Source: Wurfbainia villosa (taxonomy: Eukaryota > Streptophyta > Magnoliopsida > Zingiberales > Zingiberaceae). Taken from it: a stretch of 64,000 bases of DNA. The position numbers were made by a program, and so were the translations under genes. The notes beneath the pieces were generated by a model. The model worked only from the letters and a program-made list of their open reading frames with translations. It had not been told where the DNA came from and searched no databases. Location of the stretch: contig CM046003.1 of the NCBI GenBank assembly GCA_025175895.1, positions 42,587,335-42,651,334 of the forward strand. Direction: 5' to 3'. Below, in pieces: positions 11,662-21,760 of the stretch (the first letter of the stretch is position 1; each line of letters opens with the position of its first letter).

Positions 11662-13242
11662 ATGGGTTAGGGTGTGTCAACCCTAAGTGGATGGGTAGTT
11701 AACCTAACCATAGTAGAGTTGACACATTAGGATGTGCCAATGTGCTTGAGAAGTCTAAAAATGATTAAATTGGCACAATTAGGTCTTAGAGGTATTGGTG
11801 TGCCATTTTGGGTTTTTGGCACACTAGGGAAATGAATGGCATTAAGGCAAAATGAATTTAATTCCTAGAAATGGCAAATTAATTTTAACACTTAGGTATT
11901 CTATACCTTAGTATATTTTACTTGCCATGATTTGTTTGCCTTGCCATGTCATGACATCATTCTCATTTTTATTTATAAAAATATCATGATAATGTTTAGA
12001 CTTATGTTTGTATGTCATGTATGCTTAACTTTCATTCACATGCCATGACATCATGATTTTGGCATATGTCTTTATCTATATCATAATTATGCCATAATCA
12101 TCATCATGCATAAATTAAAATGAAATTAAGGGCTATGGCATGATTTGATGGGAATCAAATAATATTGCCTTAGAAATATGCATGAGAATTTAAAAGAACA
12201 AAAACCCACATCTCACTAGATTAATTGCCTTGAATGTGTTTTACACATCTAGATATTTGTGAGATGTTTAGGAAAATGAAAATAAAGGTTTTGAAAACAT
12301 TTTGAAAAACCTTGGTGAAGCCTATCTTGTGATAGCTATCACCATTGAATAGGATGATACAAAGAAGGCTTATTATTGAAGCTTTTCTAAAATTTTGAAC
12401 TTTGTATCAATCTCCTAATTTAATGGGTAAAATAATTTTCTAATATTTTTCACCCATAATGTTTAGGATAAGTAATATGCATATGAAATTTCACGAATTT
12501 TAAACTTATATATATTTACTTATGGATTTCGGAAATCCATTTCTGAAATGTTGAAAATCATAGATGATTATCAGATCGCCATGGATGGCAATCGATCGAT
12601 GAGGGTGGCAAATGACGATTGACGATTTCGATTTGATCATTGCCCAAGCTGATTTCGGGTAAATCTTGTTGGTTAGACCCATGTTCAGCTATGTTTTGGT
12701 CCCCTAACCACTTCTAACCCTAGGATATGCTTGGGAGAGCATTAGAGAGGGTGGAAATCCATTGGATATGGATTAGGAGTTGGATTGAGGGTGAGTATCA
12801 ATTTTAAGGTGGAAGAGAGTTCATTGTTGAACTTTGCCTTAATTTTGATTTGGTTAATGTTCCTATTGGCTTAGGGACTCTCCAAGGACATTGTTGGTGC
12901 AATGGTCAAGGGGGAGCAAGCCCCTAGGGGGAGATATCCGTCATGAGAAGATGGATGTGTATTTCCTCATGGGAGGAAATTGGGTTGCCTCTCTTTAAGT
13001 GATATGGGATCACTAGAAAGATGGTAGGCATGTGTTCCTCCAAGGGAGAGACTGTAAGATCTCATTGGGATATGAGACATTCATACCCTTGGGGAGGACC
13101 TTTTTGATGTAATGTCAAAAAGGGGGAGAAGTTACCAAGTTACCAATTAGGGTTCGTTGGAATTCTCATTGGGATATGAGAATTGCCAATATGGGAGAAT
13201 TGGTAGACTTGAGATGGTAGTTTTGTCAATCATCGGGGAGAT
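11662..13242 (+). other. noncoding 3' internal region of B1
   Basis: I find no frame with a recognisable domain. The sequence is AT-rich with ATG-TCA-TG words, then from about 12700 carries repeated runs of GGGGGAG, which are common in the untranslated 3' part of SIRE-like elements. The last bases CATCGGGGAGAT before the 3' LTR probably serve as the polypurine tract. It replaces the whole pol region expected of an autonomous relative. Confidence 0.75.
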
Positions 13243-14734
13243 TGTTGGCAATCGGCCCAAAGAAGACCTTGATGGTATTTTGATGATAGACAAAACTCAT
13301 GACATGGGATTGTCATGGGAAAGTCCAACATGGGGTTGGCATGGAAAATCCAAGCATGGAGCTTGGTGTGGAAGTCCAAGGGGGAAGCCTTGGCATGGGA
13401 AAGTCCAAAGCATTGCGAAGCCGTGCGCTTGGTGCTTGGCATGGGAAATCCAAAGCATTGCGAAGCCGTGCGCTTGGTGCTTGGTGAGAAATGCATTGTG
13501 AAGCCGTGCGCTTGGTGCATTTGGGAAGTCTTGAGAACTTGGCAAGTTCACTAGGCTCGGGGTCCTTGAGTCGGTGAAGGATGGCATTGCGAAGCCGTGC
13601 GCTTGGTGCATCCGAGGGACCGCCGGACGGGGAGCGAATGGAGTGAGCCCAAAGGGAAGCATACTTCTAGGGCATGAGACGCGAAGGATGGCATTGCGGC
13701 CGCGGCGTGGCGCATCCGAGGGACGTAGGCCGAGGGAAGAGAGCTTTGGTGGGGAACTCCATGAGGGATAAGGTGGACTTGGCCAAGTGGCTAAGACTGA
13801 GTGTCGGAGGCTCAAACTTGATGTTTGAGGGTTTACCCGACGGTCGGATGCTCAAACAACTTGGTGTTTGAGGTTTTGCCCGACATCAGTGGACTGACAT
13901 AGGTGCCGGTTCGACTGATCCAAGTCGACTAGAGTTCGACTGGTGTAAGGCTAGGGTTTTGTGCGGCCGATCGCCATGGGACATGGCAATGATCGGTCGA
14001 GTCGGCAATGATCCGCCGAGGGATGGCAATGATCGATGTGAGTGTCGCGAGCACGAACGCTCAGAGCCGATCGGGCGATCAACTATTTGGTCACCAATGA
14101 TGATGGGCATCATCAGTCGACTGGTAGGTGATCCGTTGGAACTTGTCTGACATGGATCTGGCCGTTGTGAGACAACAACTACAGGGGCAGTCGATTGGAG
14201 CCTTTTGGCAGTCGACTGCTAGGCGCGAAAACAGCTTGATGCAGGTTATAAATGGAGCACGAGTTGGAGGATTTCACCATGATCTTTGTGGTGCTATTGG
14301 AGGGGAATTGCTGTTGCATTCCAGTCCTTCAAGAGCCAATCAAAGCAAGCAACAAGCAAAGCGATCAAAGCAATCGGTGAAAGTTTTCTTTTGTATTGTA
14401 TTTGTGTATTTGCTTGTATTTCTATATTACGTTGTAATTGCTTGTGAGAGGTTTCTCCACCTCCGACGTGTTGTCGAGAAGGAGTGTTATAGTTTGTGCC
14501 GTGCGCATAACTAGAGCTCGGTGAGCTTGCCCGTGGAGTAGGAACCATTCGGTTCCGAACCACGTATATCTTGTGTTGTGTGATTGTGTATTGTTGTTAG
14601 TTTCATTATTATTGTTATTCCGCTGCGCTAACGACAATCATAGACAAGCAACGCAAGAAGAACGAACGAATTACGACATCCATTGAATGAGGGCTATTCA
14701 CCCCCCTCTAGCCGGCCGTAATCGATTCCCTACA
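13243..14734 (+). repeat. 3' LTR of B1
   Basis: The LTR is 1492 bp, starts TGTTGGCAATCGG and ends CCCTACA. Over most of its length it is nearly identical to the 5' LTR. However, several CAGTCGACTG sites in 13960-14110 and one repeat unit at 13691 are replaced by unlike sequence, for example GCGGCCGATCGCC where the 5' copy has GCAGTCGACTGCC. Confidence 0.92.
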
Positions 14735-14826
14735 GATGATGTACAACCAAATGCAACAAGCATAGTACAATCAAATGCAACATCACAATAAGCACATATA
14801 TATAGACTTTATCTATATATATATAC
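14735..14826 (-). repeat. 5' LTR of element A, segment 2
   Basis: This short piece is the reverse complement of the LTR region that reads CTTATTGTGATGATGC near 19260 and 27325. It begins with the GATGA duplication of B1 (14735-14739) and ends with TATAC (14822-14826), the duplication of element B, which recurs at 28151-28155. It therefore links segments 1 and 3 of the same LTR. Confidence 0.88.
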
Positions 14827-15924
14827 TGTAAGATACGACGAAAAAAAAATGATATGGTTAGGAGTTAATTACATCTAACCTAGCTTAAGAAATTTTAATA
14901 GCTTAATTAACCTAGATTTAATTGAATCTAGAGTTAATGGCTTATTGGATTTCTACCCTACCCATTCTCAAACTGACCCGTTAACACACTTAACACCTCG
15001 CCGATCCTGCGGCGTCTAGCCTTAATCTCGCCGAAAATATTTTACTCCGAGCGTTCCAATTCAGGCGACTTCACCTCCTTCATCGTGACAGTCGTTTCCC
15101 TTTCGTGACTCCACCGATTCCATTCCCCTTCGTGCACACCGCGAGTTGCTCGTCGCCGACTCTACCACCGAATCAGACCTTTCCCGAACACCTTTTCTCC
15201 TCTCCGAAGCGACCAGAGGTGATCGCGTCTTCGTGCTCACGCTCGCCGTCGCCGAGCTCGCCGTGCCCTAACGCGTCACCGCCGCGAGAGAAAGAGCGGC
15301 TGCCGTCGGTGTTGATCTAGCCCGATCCTCGCCTGATTCAGCCGATCCCTGCTTTATCTTGGCCAATCTCTGCTCGAGCTCGCTGCACGATCGTCGAACC
15401 TCCCCATCGTCGTCCCTTCTCTCCCGCCAGTCGATTGCCTTCGACCACCGTGGACAACCACATCCAGCCGGTCTACCATCGCCCACACTGGATATCCGGC
15501 TCTGCCCCGCTGCCGGATCGACGGGCTATTTTCCCAGATCGACATCATTGTGAGCTTCTTGGCCAATCACCGCCGGAACAAGGTGAGCAGTGCCCTCTTC
15601 CCTGATCTCGAATAGATCCCTCTCCAATCGTAGTCCTTCTTTCAAATTTCTTGGAAACTCTGGGTCTAGGGCACAAATTCCTTGATGCCAATTCTCTTCC
15701 AGTCGATGGCTCTGTGTTGGTGTCATATTTCCTCTGCTCTGTGACATTTCATGATCTGAGTTCCAATTACTACTGAAGATTCAAAGTCTCCGATCAACGA
15801 ATTGACTATTCTAGTTTTCTACAACATCTACACACAATATATGGTATAAATCTTGCATCCTGTTTATTTGTTTTATCCTATGATTAAGAGATTTACAGAT
15901 GGATAGATCAAGGGGGGGGGGGAC

Positions 15925-17432
15925 TGTTGGAGGATCGAAACGGCCGGCTAGAGGGGGGGGGGTGAATAGCCCTCTTACGATGGATGTCGTAATTTACTCG
16001 TTCTTCTTGCGTTGCTTATCTATGATTATTGTTAGCGCAGCGGAATAACAATAAAAATGAAACTAACAACAATACACAATCACACAACACAAGATATATG
16101 TGGTTCGGAACCAAATGGTTCCTACTCCACGGGCGAGCTCACCGAGCTCTAGTTATGCGCACGACACTAACTAAATTCCTTCTCGACTACACGTCGGAGG
16201 TGGAGAAACCTCTCACAAGCAATTACAACAGTAATATACAAATACAAATAAGAATACAAATACAATACAAAAGAAACACTTTTCACCGATTGCTTTTGAT
16301 CACTTGTTTGTTGCTTGCTTTGATTGGCTCTTGAAGGACTGGAATGCAGTAGCAATTCCCCTCCAATAGCTCCAAAAAAACCATTGCAAAAACCTCCATC
16401 TCGAGCTCCTTTTATAACCTGCATCGAGCTATTTTTGCGCCTAGCAGTCGACAGCCAAAAGGCCCCAGTCGACTGCCCCTGTAGCCGTTGTCTCACAATG
16501 GCCAGATCCATGTCAGACAAGTTCCAACGGATCACCTACCAGTCGACTGATGATGCCCATCAGTCGACTGGTGACCTAGTAGTCGACTGCCCAGTCGGCT
16601 ACGGAGCGTTCTATGCTCGCGACACTCCCATCAGTCGACTGCCATCCCTCGGCAGTCGATTGCCGTCGACATCAGTCGACTGCCAGTCCATGGCAGTCGA
16701 CTGCCCAACACAAAACCCTAGTCTTACACCAGTCGAACCCCAGTCGACTTGGACTAGTCGAACTGACACCTATGCCAGTCGAACCGACACCTATGCCAGT
16801 CGACTGACGTCGGGCAAAACCTCAAACACCAAGTTGTTTGAGCATCCGACCTTTGGGTAAACCCTCAAACATCAAGTTTGAGCCTCCGACACTCAGTCTT
16901 AGCCACTTGGCCAAGTCCACCTTATCCCTCATGGAGTTCCCCACCGAAGCTCTCTTCCCTCGGCCTACGTCCCTTGGATGCGCCAAGCGCACGACTTCGC
17001 AATGCCATCCTTCGCGTCTCATACCCTAGAAATATGCTTCCCTTTGGGCTCACTCCATTCGCTCCCCGTCCAGCGGTCCCTCGGATGCACCAAGCGCACG
17101 GCTTCGCAATACCATCCTTCACCGACTCAAGGACCTGAGCCTAGTGAACTTGTCAAGTTCTCAAGACTTCCCAAATGCACCAAGCGCACGGCTTCACAAT
17201 GTATTTCCCATGCCAAGCACCAAGCGCACGGCTTCGCAATGCTTTGGACTTTCCCATGCCAAGGCTTCCCCCTTGGACTTCCACACCATGCTCCATGCTT
17301 GAATTTTCCATGCCAACCCCATGTTGGACTTTCTCATGACAATCCCATGTCATGAGTTTTGTCTATCATCAAAATACTATCAAGGTACTGCTCGAGTCAA
17401 ACTCGAGTCAACCTGGGCCGATTGCACCAACA
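15925..17432 (-). mobile_element. solo LTR of the B1 copia family
   Basis: A 1508 bp LTR in minus orientation interrupts the B 5' LTR exactly where the 3' LTR reads GGGGGGGAACTTG (about 25523-25535). The flanks GGGAC (15920-15924) and GAAAC (17433-17437) are probably the duplication GGAAC with one change on each side. On the minus strand it starts TGTTGGTGCAATCGG and ends CGATCCTCCAACA, so its last bases differ from those of B1. It has the same order of features: inverted copies of the 19-base repeat at 16980-17245, the CAGTCGACTG cluster at 16440-16810, and TATAAAA near 16412. No internal region remains. Confidence 0.9.
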
Positions 17433-18459
17433 GAAACTTGTATAATAAATGACTTCCGATGCTAAGAAATTCTGCAGTGGGGTGTTGTCTCCAATTCGAT
17501 GGTTTCATCAGGTTTGGTTGAGCTCCATTGCAGCTACTCTGCACCTCGTAACCAATTGTTCCTATCATTGCGAGCAGCACCAGTTGCTATGATACGATTG
17601 TGTCGTTGAAGGGGTAAGAGGTGGGTGCTATGGATTGACTGTGGGTTAATTCGTTAGTTCCATATGTTGATTAAATAGTAGGATGAACAGATTTAGTAAT
17701 GTAAGATTTGGTTTATCTATTTTGTGCAGATTGGACTCACCTAGGTGGATCAATAAGTTGAGAAGATGGAAGCTAAGCTTGGTAAGTAGGATTTGGGTGT
17801 TCATAGTGGTGTATCAGTTTGTTTAGTAAACTGATCTGGATGTGCTATAATTATGTAGTGATGATAGTTCTTGTCCATCGTGTGGTGATGTTTGATTTAT
17901 TTAGGTTAAAGGGAGACTGGATTCTTTAAGCAGATTAAGAAGTTGGTTGAAGTGGAATCAGTGTGAGGACTTCCATATGAAGCGGGTTCGCAGAAGCGAA
18001 CATAATCAACACAGTCTTCATAACTGGTGGGTAATTTCCTATCTGGTCCGGGTAGATGTATTGCATTCAGATTTAGTCATAGATATGAACATGTTAGGTG
18101 TTCATATTACCTTGACCCTTCTCTTTTTATCATATGCTTGATACTTTACCGTTGGCTATTAACTCCATTGCTGATATCATGTTTATTTTATCATGATTAG
18201 GAGTTATATATATAGGTGATGTAAGTAACTTAGAATTTGTTTAAGTTAAGTGCAAATAGTAAAGTCCGGATGACAACATGATTGCACATTGGGCAAAAAG
18301 GTCATCCGTAGGTAGATAATGTCTTTAACCTAGGGTTAGTTCTAGTACCCTTAGGTTGTATGTTACCACCGAACATGTATTGTGTAAATGGTCAGAGGAA
18401 TGATACTTAGGGTATCGCTATGGACCGGTGGTCCTAGCTTGTTATAATCAAATGAGTAC

Positions 18460-18686
18460 GACTCTCTACAGGATAGAGGGTGTGTCCATCAGTTGAGTAT
18501 GACTCTCTACAGGATAGAGAGTGCGTCGATTAGATTGGTATGACTCTCTACAGGATAGAGAGTGCGTCGATTAGATTGGTATGACTCTCTACAAGATAGA
18601 GAGTATTATGATCAGTTGGGTACGACTCTCTGTAGGATAGAGAGTGCATTGATCTGGTTAGTATGATTCTCTGTAGAATAGAGAGT
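18460..18686 (+). repeat. 41-bp tandem hairpin array in the B 5' LTR
   Basis: Six units start at 18460, 18501, 18542, 18583, 18624 and 18665, a constant period of 41 bases; the last unit is partial. Each contains an 8-base stem ACTCTCTA and TAGAGAGT around a five-base loop (core CTCTCTACAGGATAGAGAG), so each can fold into a hairpin. The spacers such as GCGTCGATTAGATTGGTAT vary more than the stems. Several unit changes leave the stem paired; for example CTCTCTGT pairs less tightly but the outer pairs hold. Confidence 0.9.
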
Positions 18687-19154
18687 CTATGGTGGATGTC
18701 TGTATGTGAGACATTGCATTCATGCATTTGCATGCACGCTGGCGACAAGGTCTCCCTTGTGGTTGAGAGTGTCGCCAATCATCCTACCTCCACGGTTACT
18801 CATAGGAGGAGTCACCCGTGTGAGGGCAGAGCATTGTGGTGCCGCACTCTACCACTATAGACGGTGGTAGTTGGATTTGCGTGTCGTAGTCCTGCGTGTG
18901 TGGCACTCGACCACTCATGGGTAGTGACTGTCGGAGTGGCCAACAGCAGGGACCCCCATCGTGTAGCTTGCTCTTTACGCTTATATGCTACTCGATCATA
19001 CTGTCCACTCGGCCACTGGAGAGTAGTGGTTGGTGTTGAGTTGGGACAGTTGTCATGCTCGAGCCACCGAGGCCACACTGGGGTCGTGGTAGCTTTAGGG
19101 TGAGCCGACATGACCATGCATGTTGCATTGCTGACTTATGACATTTTTGCATAT

Positions 19155-19159
<5 letters not shown>

Positions 19160-19212
<53 letters not shown>
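19160..19212. repeat. AT dinucleotide microsatellite
   Basis: An uninterrupted (AT)n run of about 52 bases in the B 5' LTR. The 3' LTR has a shorter, interrupted version near 27240-27280, so the run has expanded or shrunk since insertion. Confidence 0.95.
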
Positions 19213-19214
<2 letters not shown>

Positions 19215-19667
19215 ATGATTGTGATTTGTATACATATATAGATGCAGTCTATATATATATGCTTATTGTGATGATGCATTTGATTGTATTATGCTTGCTG
19301 CATTTGATTGTACATCATATTCATACATGTTTCTTGCATATGTTAGACAGTTGTGTCGGATACTGGTATATGTTGGACAGACCATAGATACCTTGACCTG
19401 TAGCATGAGTAGATTATGAATTGATATTACTCTTCCTGTTATATATATGTTGGATATATGTTCAGGTTGGATCAGAGTAGCGTAGCATACTTCAGGTATG
19501 TCTGTATTTTTCGTTGTTCATTTGATTAGACGGTATATGCTTGCATTTATATACTATGCTGATATACCTGTTGTACATCTAGAGTATGTTGTTGAAAATA
19601 CATGTGATATGACATATATACATGTTTTTCTATTACTTGCTGAGTTTTACTCACCACCCCCCACGGA

Positions 19668-19690
19668 CCCTGGGTTTTTTGTCGCCCAGG
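19668..19690 (+). other. conserved CCTGGG/CCCAGG hairpin in the gypsy LTRs
   Basis: CCCTGGG and CCCAGG face each other across a T-rich loop and are followed by TAACAGGTAG. The same segment is present at about 27732-27755 (B 3' LTR), inverted at about 8140-8181 (A) and at about 52728-52760 (D, where one C of the second arm is changed to A). It is among the best conserved parts of the LTR between the three family members, about 400 bases before the LTR end. Confidence 0.7.
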
Positions 19691-20093
19691 TAACAGGTAG
19701 AAGACTTCGTGACAGCTTGGAGCACTGCTGACTGACATCTCATCTCACCTCCAAGGCTCCCGTGTGTATTTGTGCTTTCCTTCCGTTGTGTATTGTATTT
19801 TGGAGTTTTCGTGATGTACATGTTGTATATTCAGATTTTTGATGAAGTTTTGTATTGTTGTGATGTGTTAGTCATACCGGTATGCATGTGTAGGATTGTA
19901 TTGTTGTTGTATCGTTTCCGCTGTGTGTAGTTATTTTGATATATATACACTGTTGTGGTTTGGTGTATTTTTATATATTGTTGTCATTGTGGGCCTACGT
20001 GCCTTGTATTAACCCGAAATATTGCCACGTACAGGGGAGATGTCGTCCGTTTGATTTTCGGCTCGGCATGCTCTCGGGGCGTGACAACTTTAG

Positions 20094-20105
20094 TGGTATC
20101 ATAGC
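20094..20105 (+). other. primer binding site, element B
   Basis: TGGTATCATAGC lies 7 bases after the LTR end. It has one mismatch to the usual TGGTATCAGAGC of A and D. Confidence 0.85.
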
Positions 20106-21760
20106 ACAAGGTTCTGCGATGTCATACAATGTTGTTTTTGAGTCGAGTCTTGGATTTTCGGGAGTCGATTATTCGTTTTTGGTTTTTGAGATGAGATGGA
20201 CAGCGGCCTGAGCTCCAAGCAGCACGAGGTAAGAATTCCTAAAAAACTTATGGTTTTGTAGATATTTATCTAAACTTGAGAAGTAGGTGTATACAATAGA
20301 GTTATGACACCTGTGCAGACTTGTAGTCGGGGTCATCCACCGAGGCGACCAACCGGAGTTGCCGATAGGGTTTATACTCCCAGTTTTGTTGGCTATGCTT
20401 TTAGTGTATATAACAGGGAATAACCTGTAGTGTGTTGGTTATTATTCATAACCGTGGTATGAGTTGACCACGGGAATGACCTGTTGAGTCTGTGAGTCTT
20501 GAACCGTGTCGAAAAGGTGATTTACCTTTTAGAGCCGACTGATACCGAGTCGGAAAAACATGGGTCAAGTCGTCACATTTCTGGTTGAAATCAGAGATTT
20601 CAGCCTTAGAGATTTTCACTAACGATGCTAGTCAAATCATTACCTGTTGGGTAATGGACAAGACAAATTGGCTATTGTTGATGCAGATAACGGAAGACTA
20701 GGTTACGGTGTTTCATAGGGATTCTATCCCTGAGTTGTTCATACTGAGTTGTATAACTTTGAGAGTACTTTTGAGTACTTAACTCATGTTATACCGAGAA
20801 AGAAGAGTTGTTTGCATACCATTATTGGGATCAAGCCGGAATTTGGTATCAAATGCAGAAAATAATCTTCGGGAAATAATATATCACTTGATCATGGATT
20901 AGTGATGTTGAAAGAGTGTATTTCCCCGTGTCACTTTTAGTGACGCATTGTAAGGAATTCTTGAGCTTTAAGAAAGAGTGATCAGTTAGTAATAGTGTAC
21001 TGTGCAGAGTCGTGAGACTTGCAGAGGTTACTACCACCTAACAGCTCAAGAAGATGAGTGGATGAGTTAAGCCGCCTAGGGTTATTGGCTTATAGTTGGA
21101 TTAGGATGCCGGGATCTTCTATCGCATCTTGCCTAAGACGCTTGGATTGAGACAGAGTTTAAAATGACCTGCATAAGGGTTTAAGAGTTGGAGACCGATA
21201 AGCATATATTGCAGGTCAACTTAATAGAGTCAAAAGTCTCCGACTGTTGGATAAAGGAGCAAGATCAGAGTCATAGACTTTGAGCTATTTTTCGATTATA
21301 GAAGACCAATCGCAGATCATCAGAAGGTTCTTGTGGATATCAGCTAAATCAGAACAAAGACTTTGAAGGAATTGTGTGCGTGCAGTGCAGATCACGAAGA
21401 CATGCGAAGACAGATTATCCGTTGGATCAGTTCAGCTGTTGCTATTGTGAGCAACCAGTATAGTGGAGGAAGTATACTTTGAAGACACAGTTGAAGACTA
21501 TCGATGGCGTTCCAGGAGGAAGATGCATTGTCTTGACAGCAGAGATCAACACCGAAGATTGGATTATTTCATCAGCAACAACCTACTACCTCAGGCGTGG
21601 TTGGAGTTCCTTGATACTCCCCTTCAGCAGAGATCAACACAGAAGCAACATCAACAGAAGACATCTTAGAAGATTCAGCAGTTACCCTCAGATGTGGTTT
21701 GCTTAGTACAGAGGAGAGAGTATACGACGATGGTCGTATCTATTCGATATCCTACAATTT
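20106..21760 (+). pseudogene. degenerate gag region of element B
   Basis: There is no long frame. The region aligns with 62716-64000 of D and in reverse with about 6050-7700 of A. Around 21370-21470 the translation gives the spacing C-x-x-C then H, and then CCYCEQP, which resembles a worn pair of retroviral zinc knuckles (CxxCxxxxHxxxxC). This fits its place just before the protease. Capsid sequence is too decayed to recognise with confidence. Confidence 0.6.

Larger units (their letters stand above)
8531..14734 (+). mobile_element. gag-only copia retrotransposon B1 (SIRE-like TR-GAG)
   Basis: Two LTRs (8531-10029 and 13243-14734) begin TGTTGG and end CCCTACA. They flank 3.2 kb of internal DNA, and the whole is flanked by GATGA duplications (8526-8530 and 14735-14739). 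A methionine-tRNA primer site follows the 5' LTR and a purine-rich GGGGAGAT precedes the 3' LTR. The internal region holds a gag reading frame with two zinc knuckles. I see no protease, integrase, reverse transcriptase or RNase H. The gag ends with YWVPKSV, like the end of gag in the SIRE-like element C (YWVPRTK), and the LTR end carries the same motif of a G-run followed by TGAATAGC. I infer a SIRE-like element that lost pol and depended on a relative for movement, a class described in plants as TR-GAG. Confidence 0.9.
14827..20086 (+). repeat. 5' LTR of element B, interrupted by a solo LTR
   Basis: Apart from the insertion at 15925-17432, it aligns with 24432-28150 throughout. The first kilobase is GC- and pyrimidine-rich with Ser/Pro-rich chance frames. 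It then has a donor-like AAGGTGAGC at 15580-15588, a hairpin array at 18460-18686, an AT dinucleotide run at 19160-19212, and the conserved CCTGGG/CCCAGG hairpin near 19668. It ends GGGGCGTGACA. With the solo LTR removed, its length is about 3.75 kb. Confidence 0.9.

Noticed and set aside
15901..15962. Long G-runs as a possible G-quadruplex
   Set aside because: These are single homopolymer G-runs at LTR termini whose length varies between copies; they are not four separated G-tracts.
16324..16860. 178-codon plus-strand frame
   Set aside because: It runs through the CAGTCGACTG cluster of a solo LTR. The frame has no domain and is absent from the other B1-family LTRs.
18460..18686. CRISPR-like array of repeats and spacers
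   Set aside because: The spacers are repeated and related, the period is fixed at 41 bases, the array sits inside a plant LTR, and no cas genes exist here.
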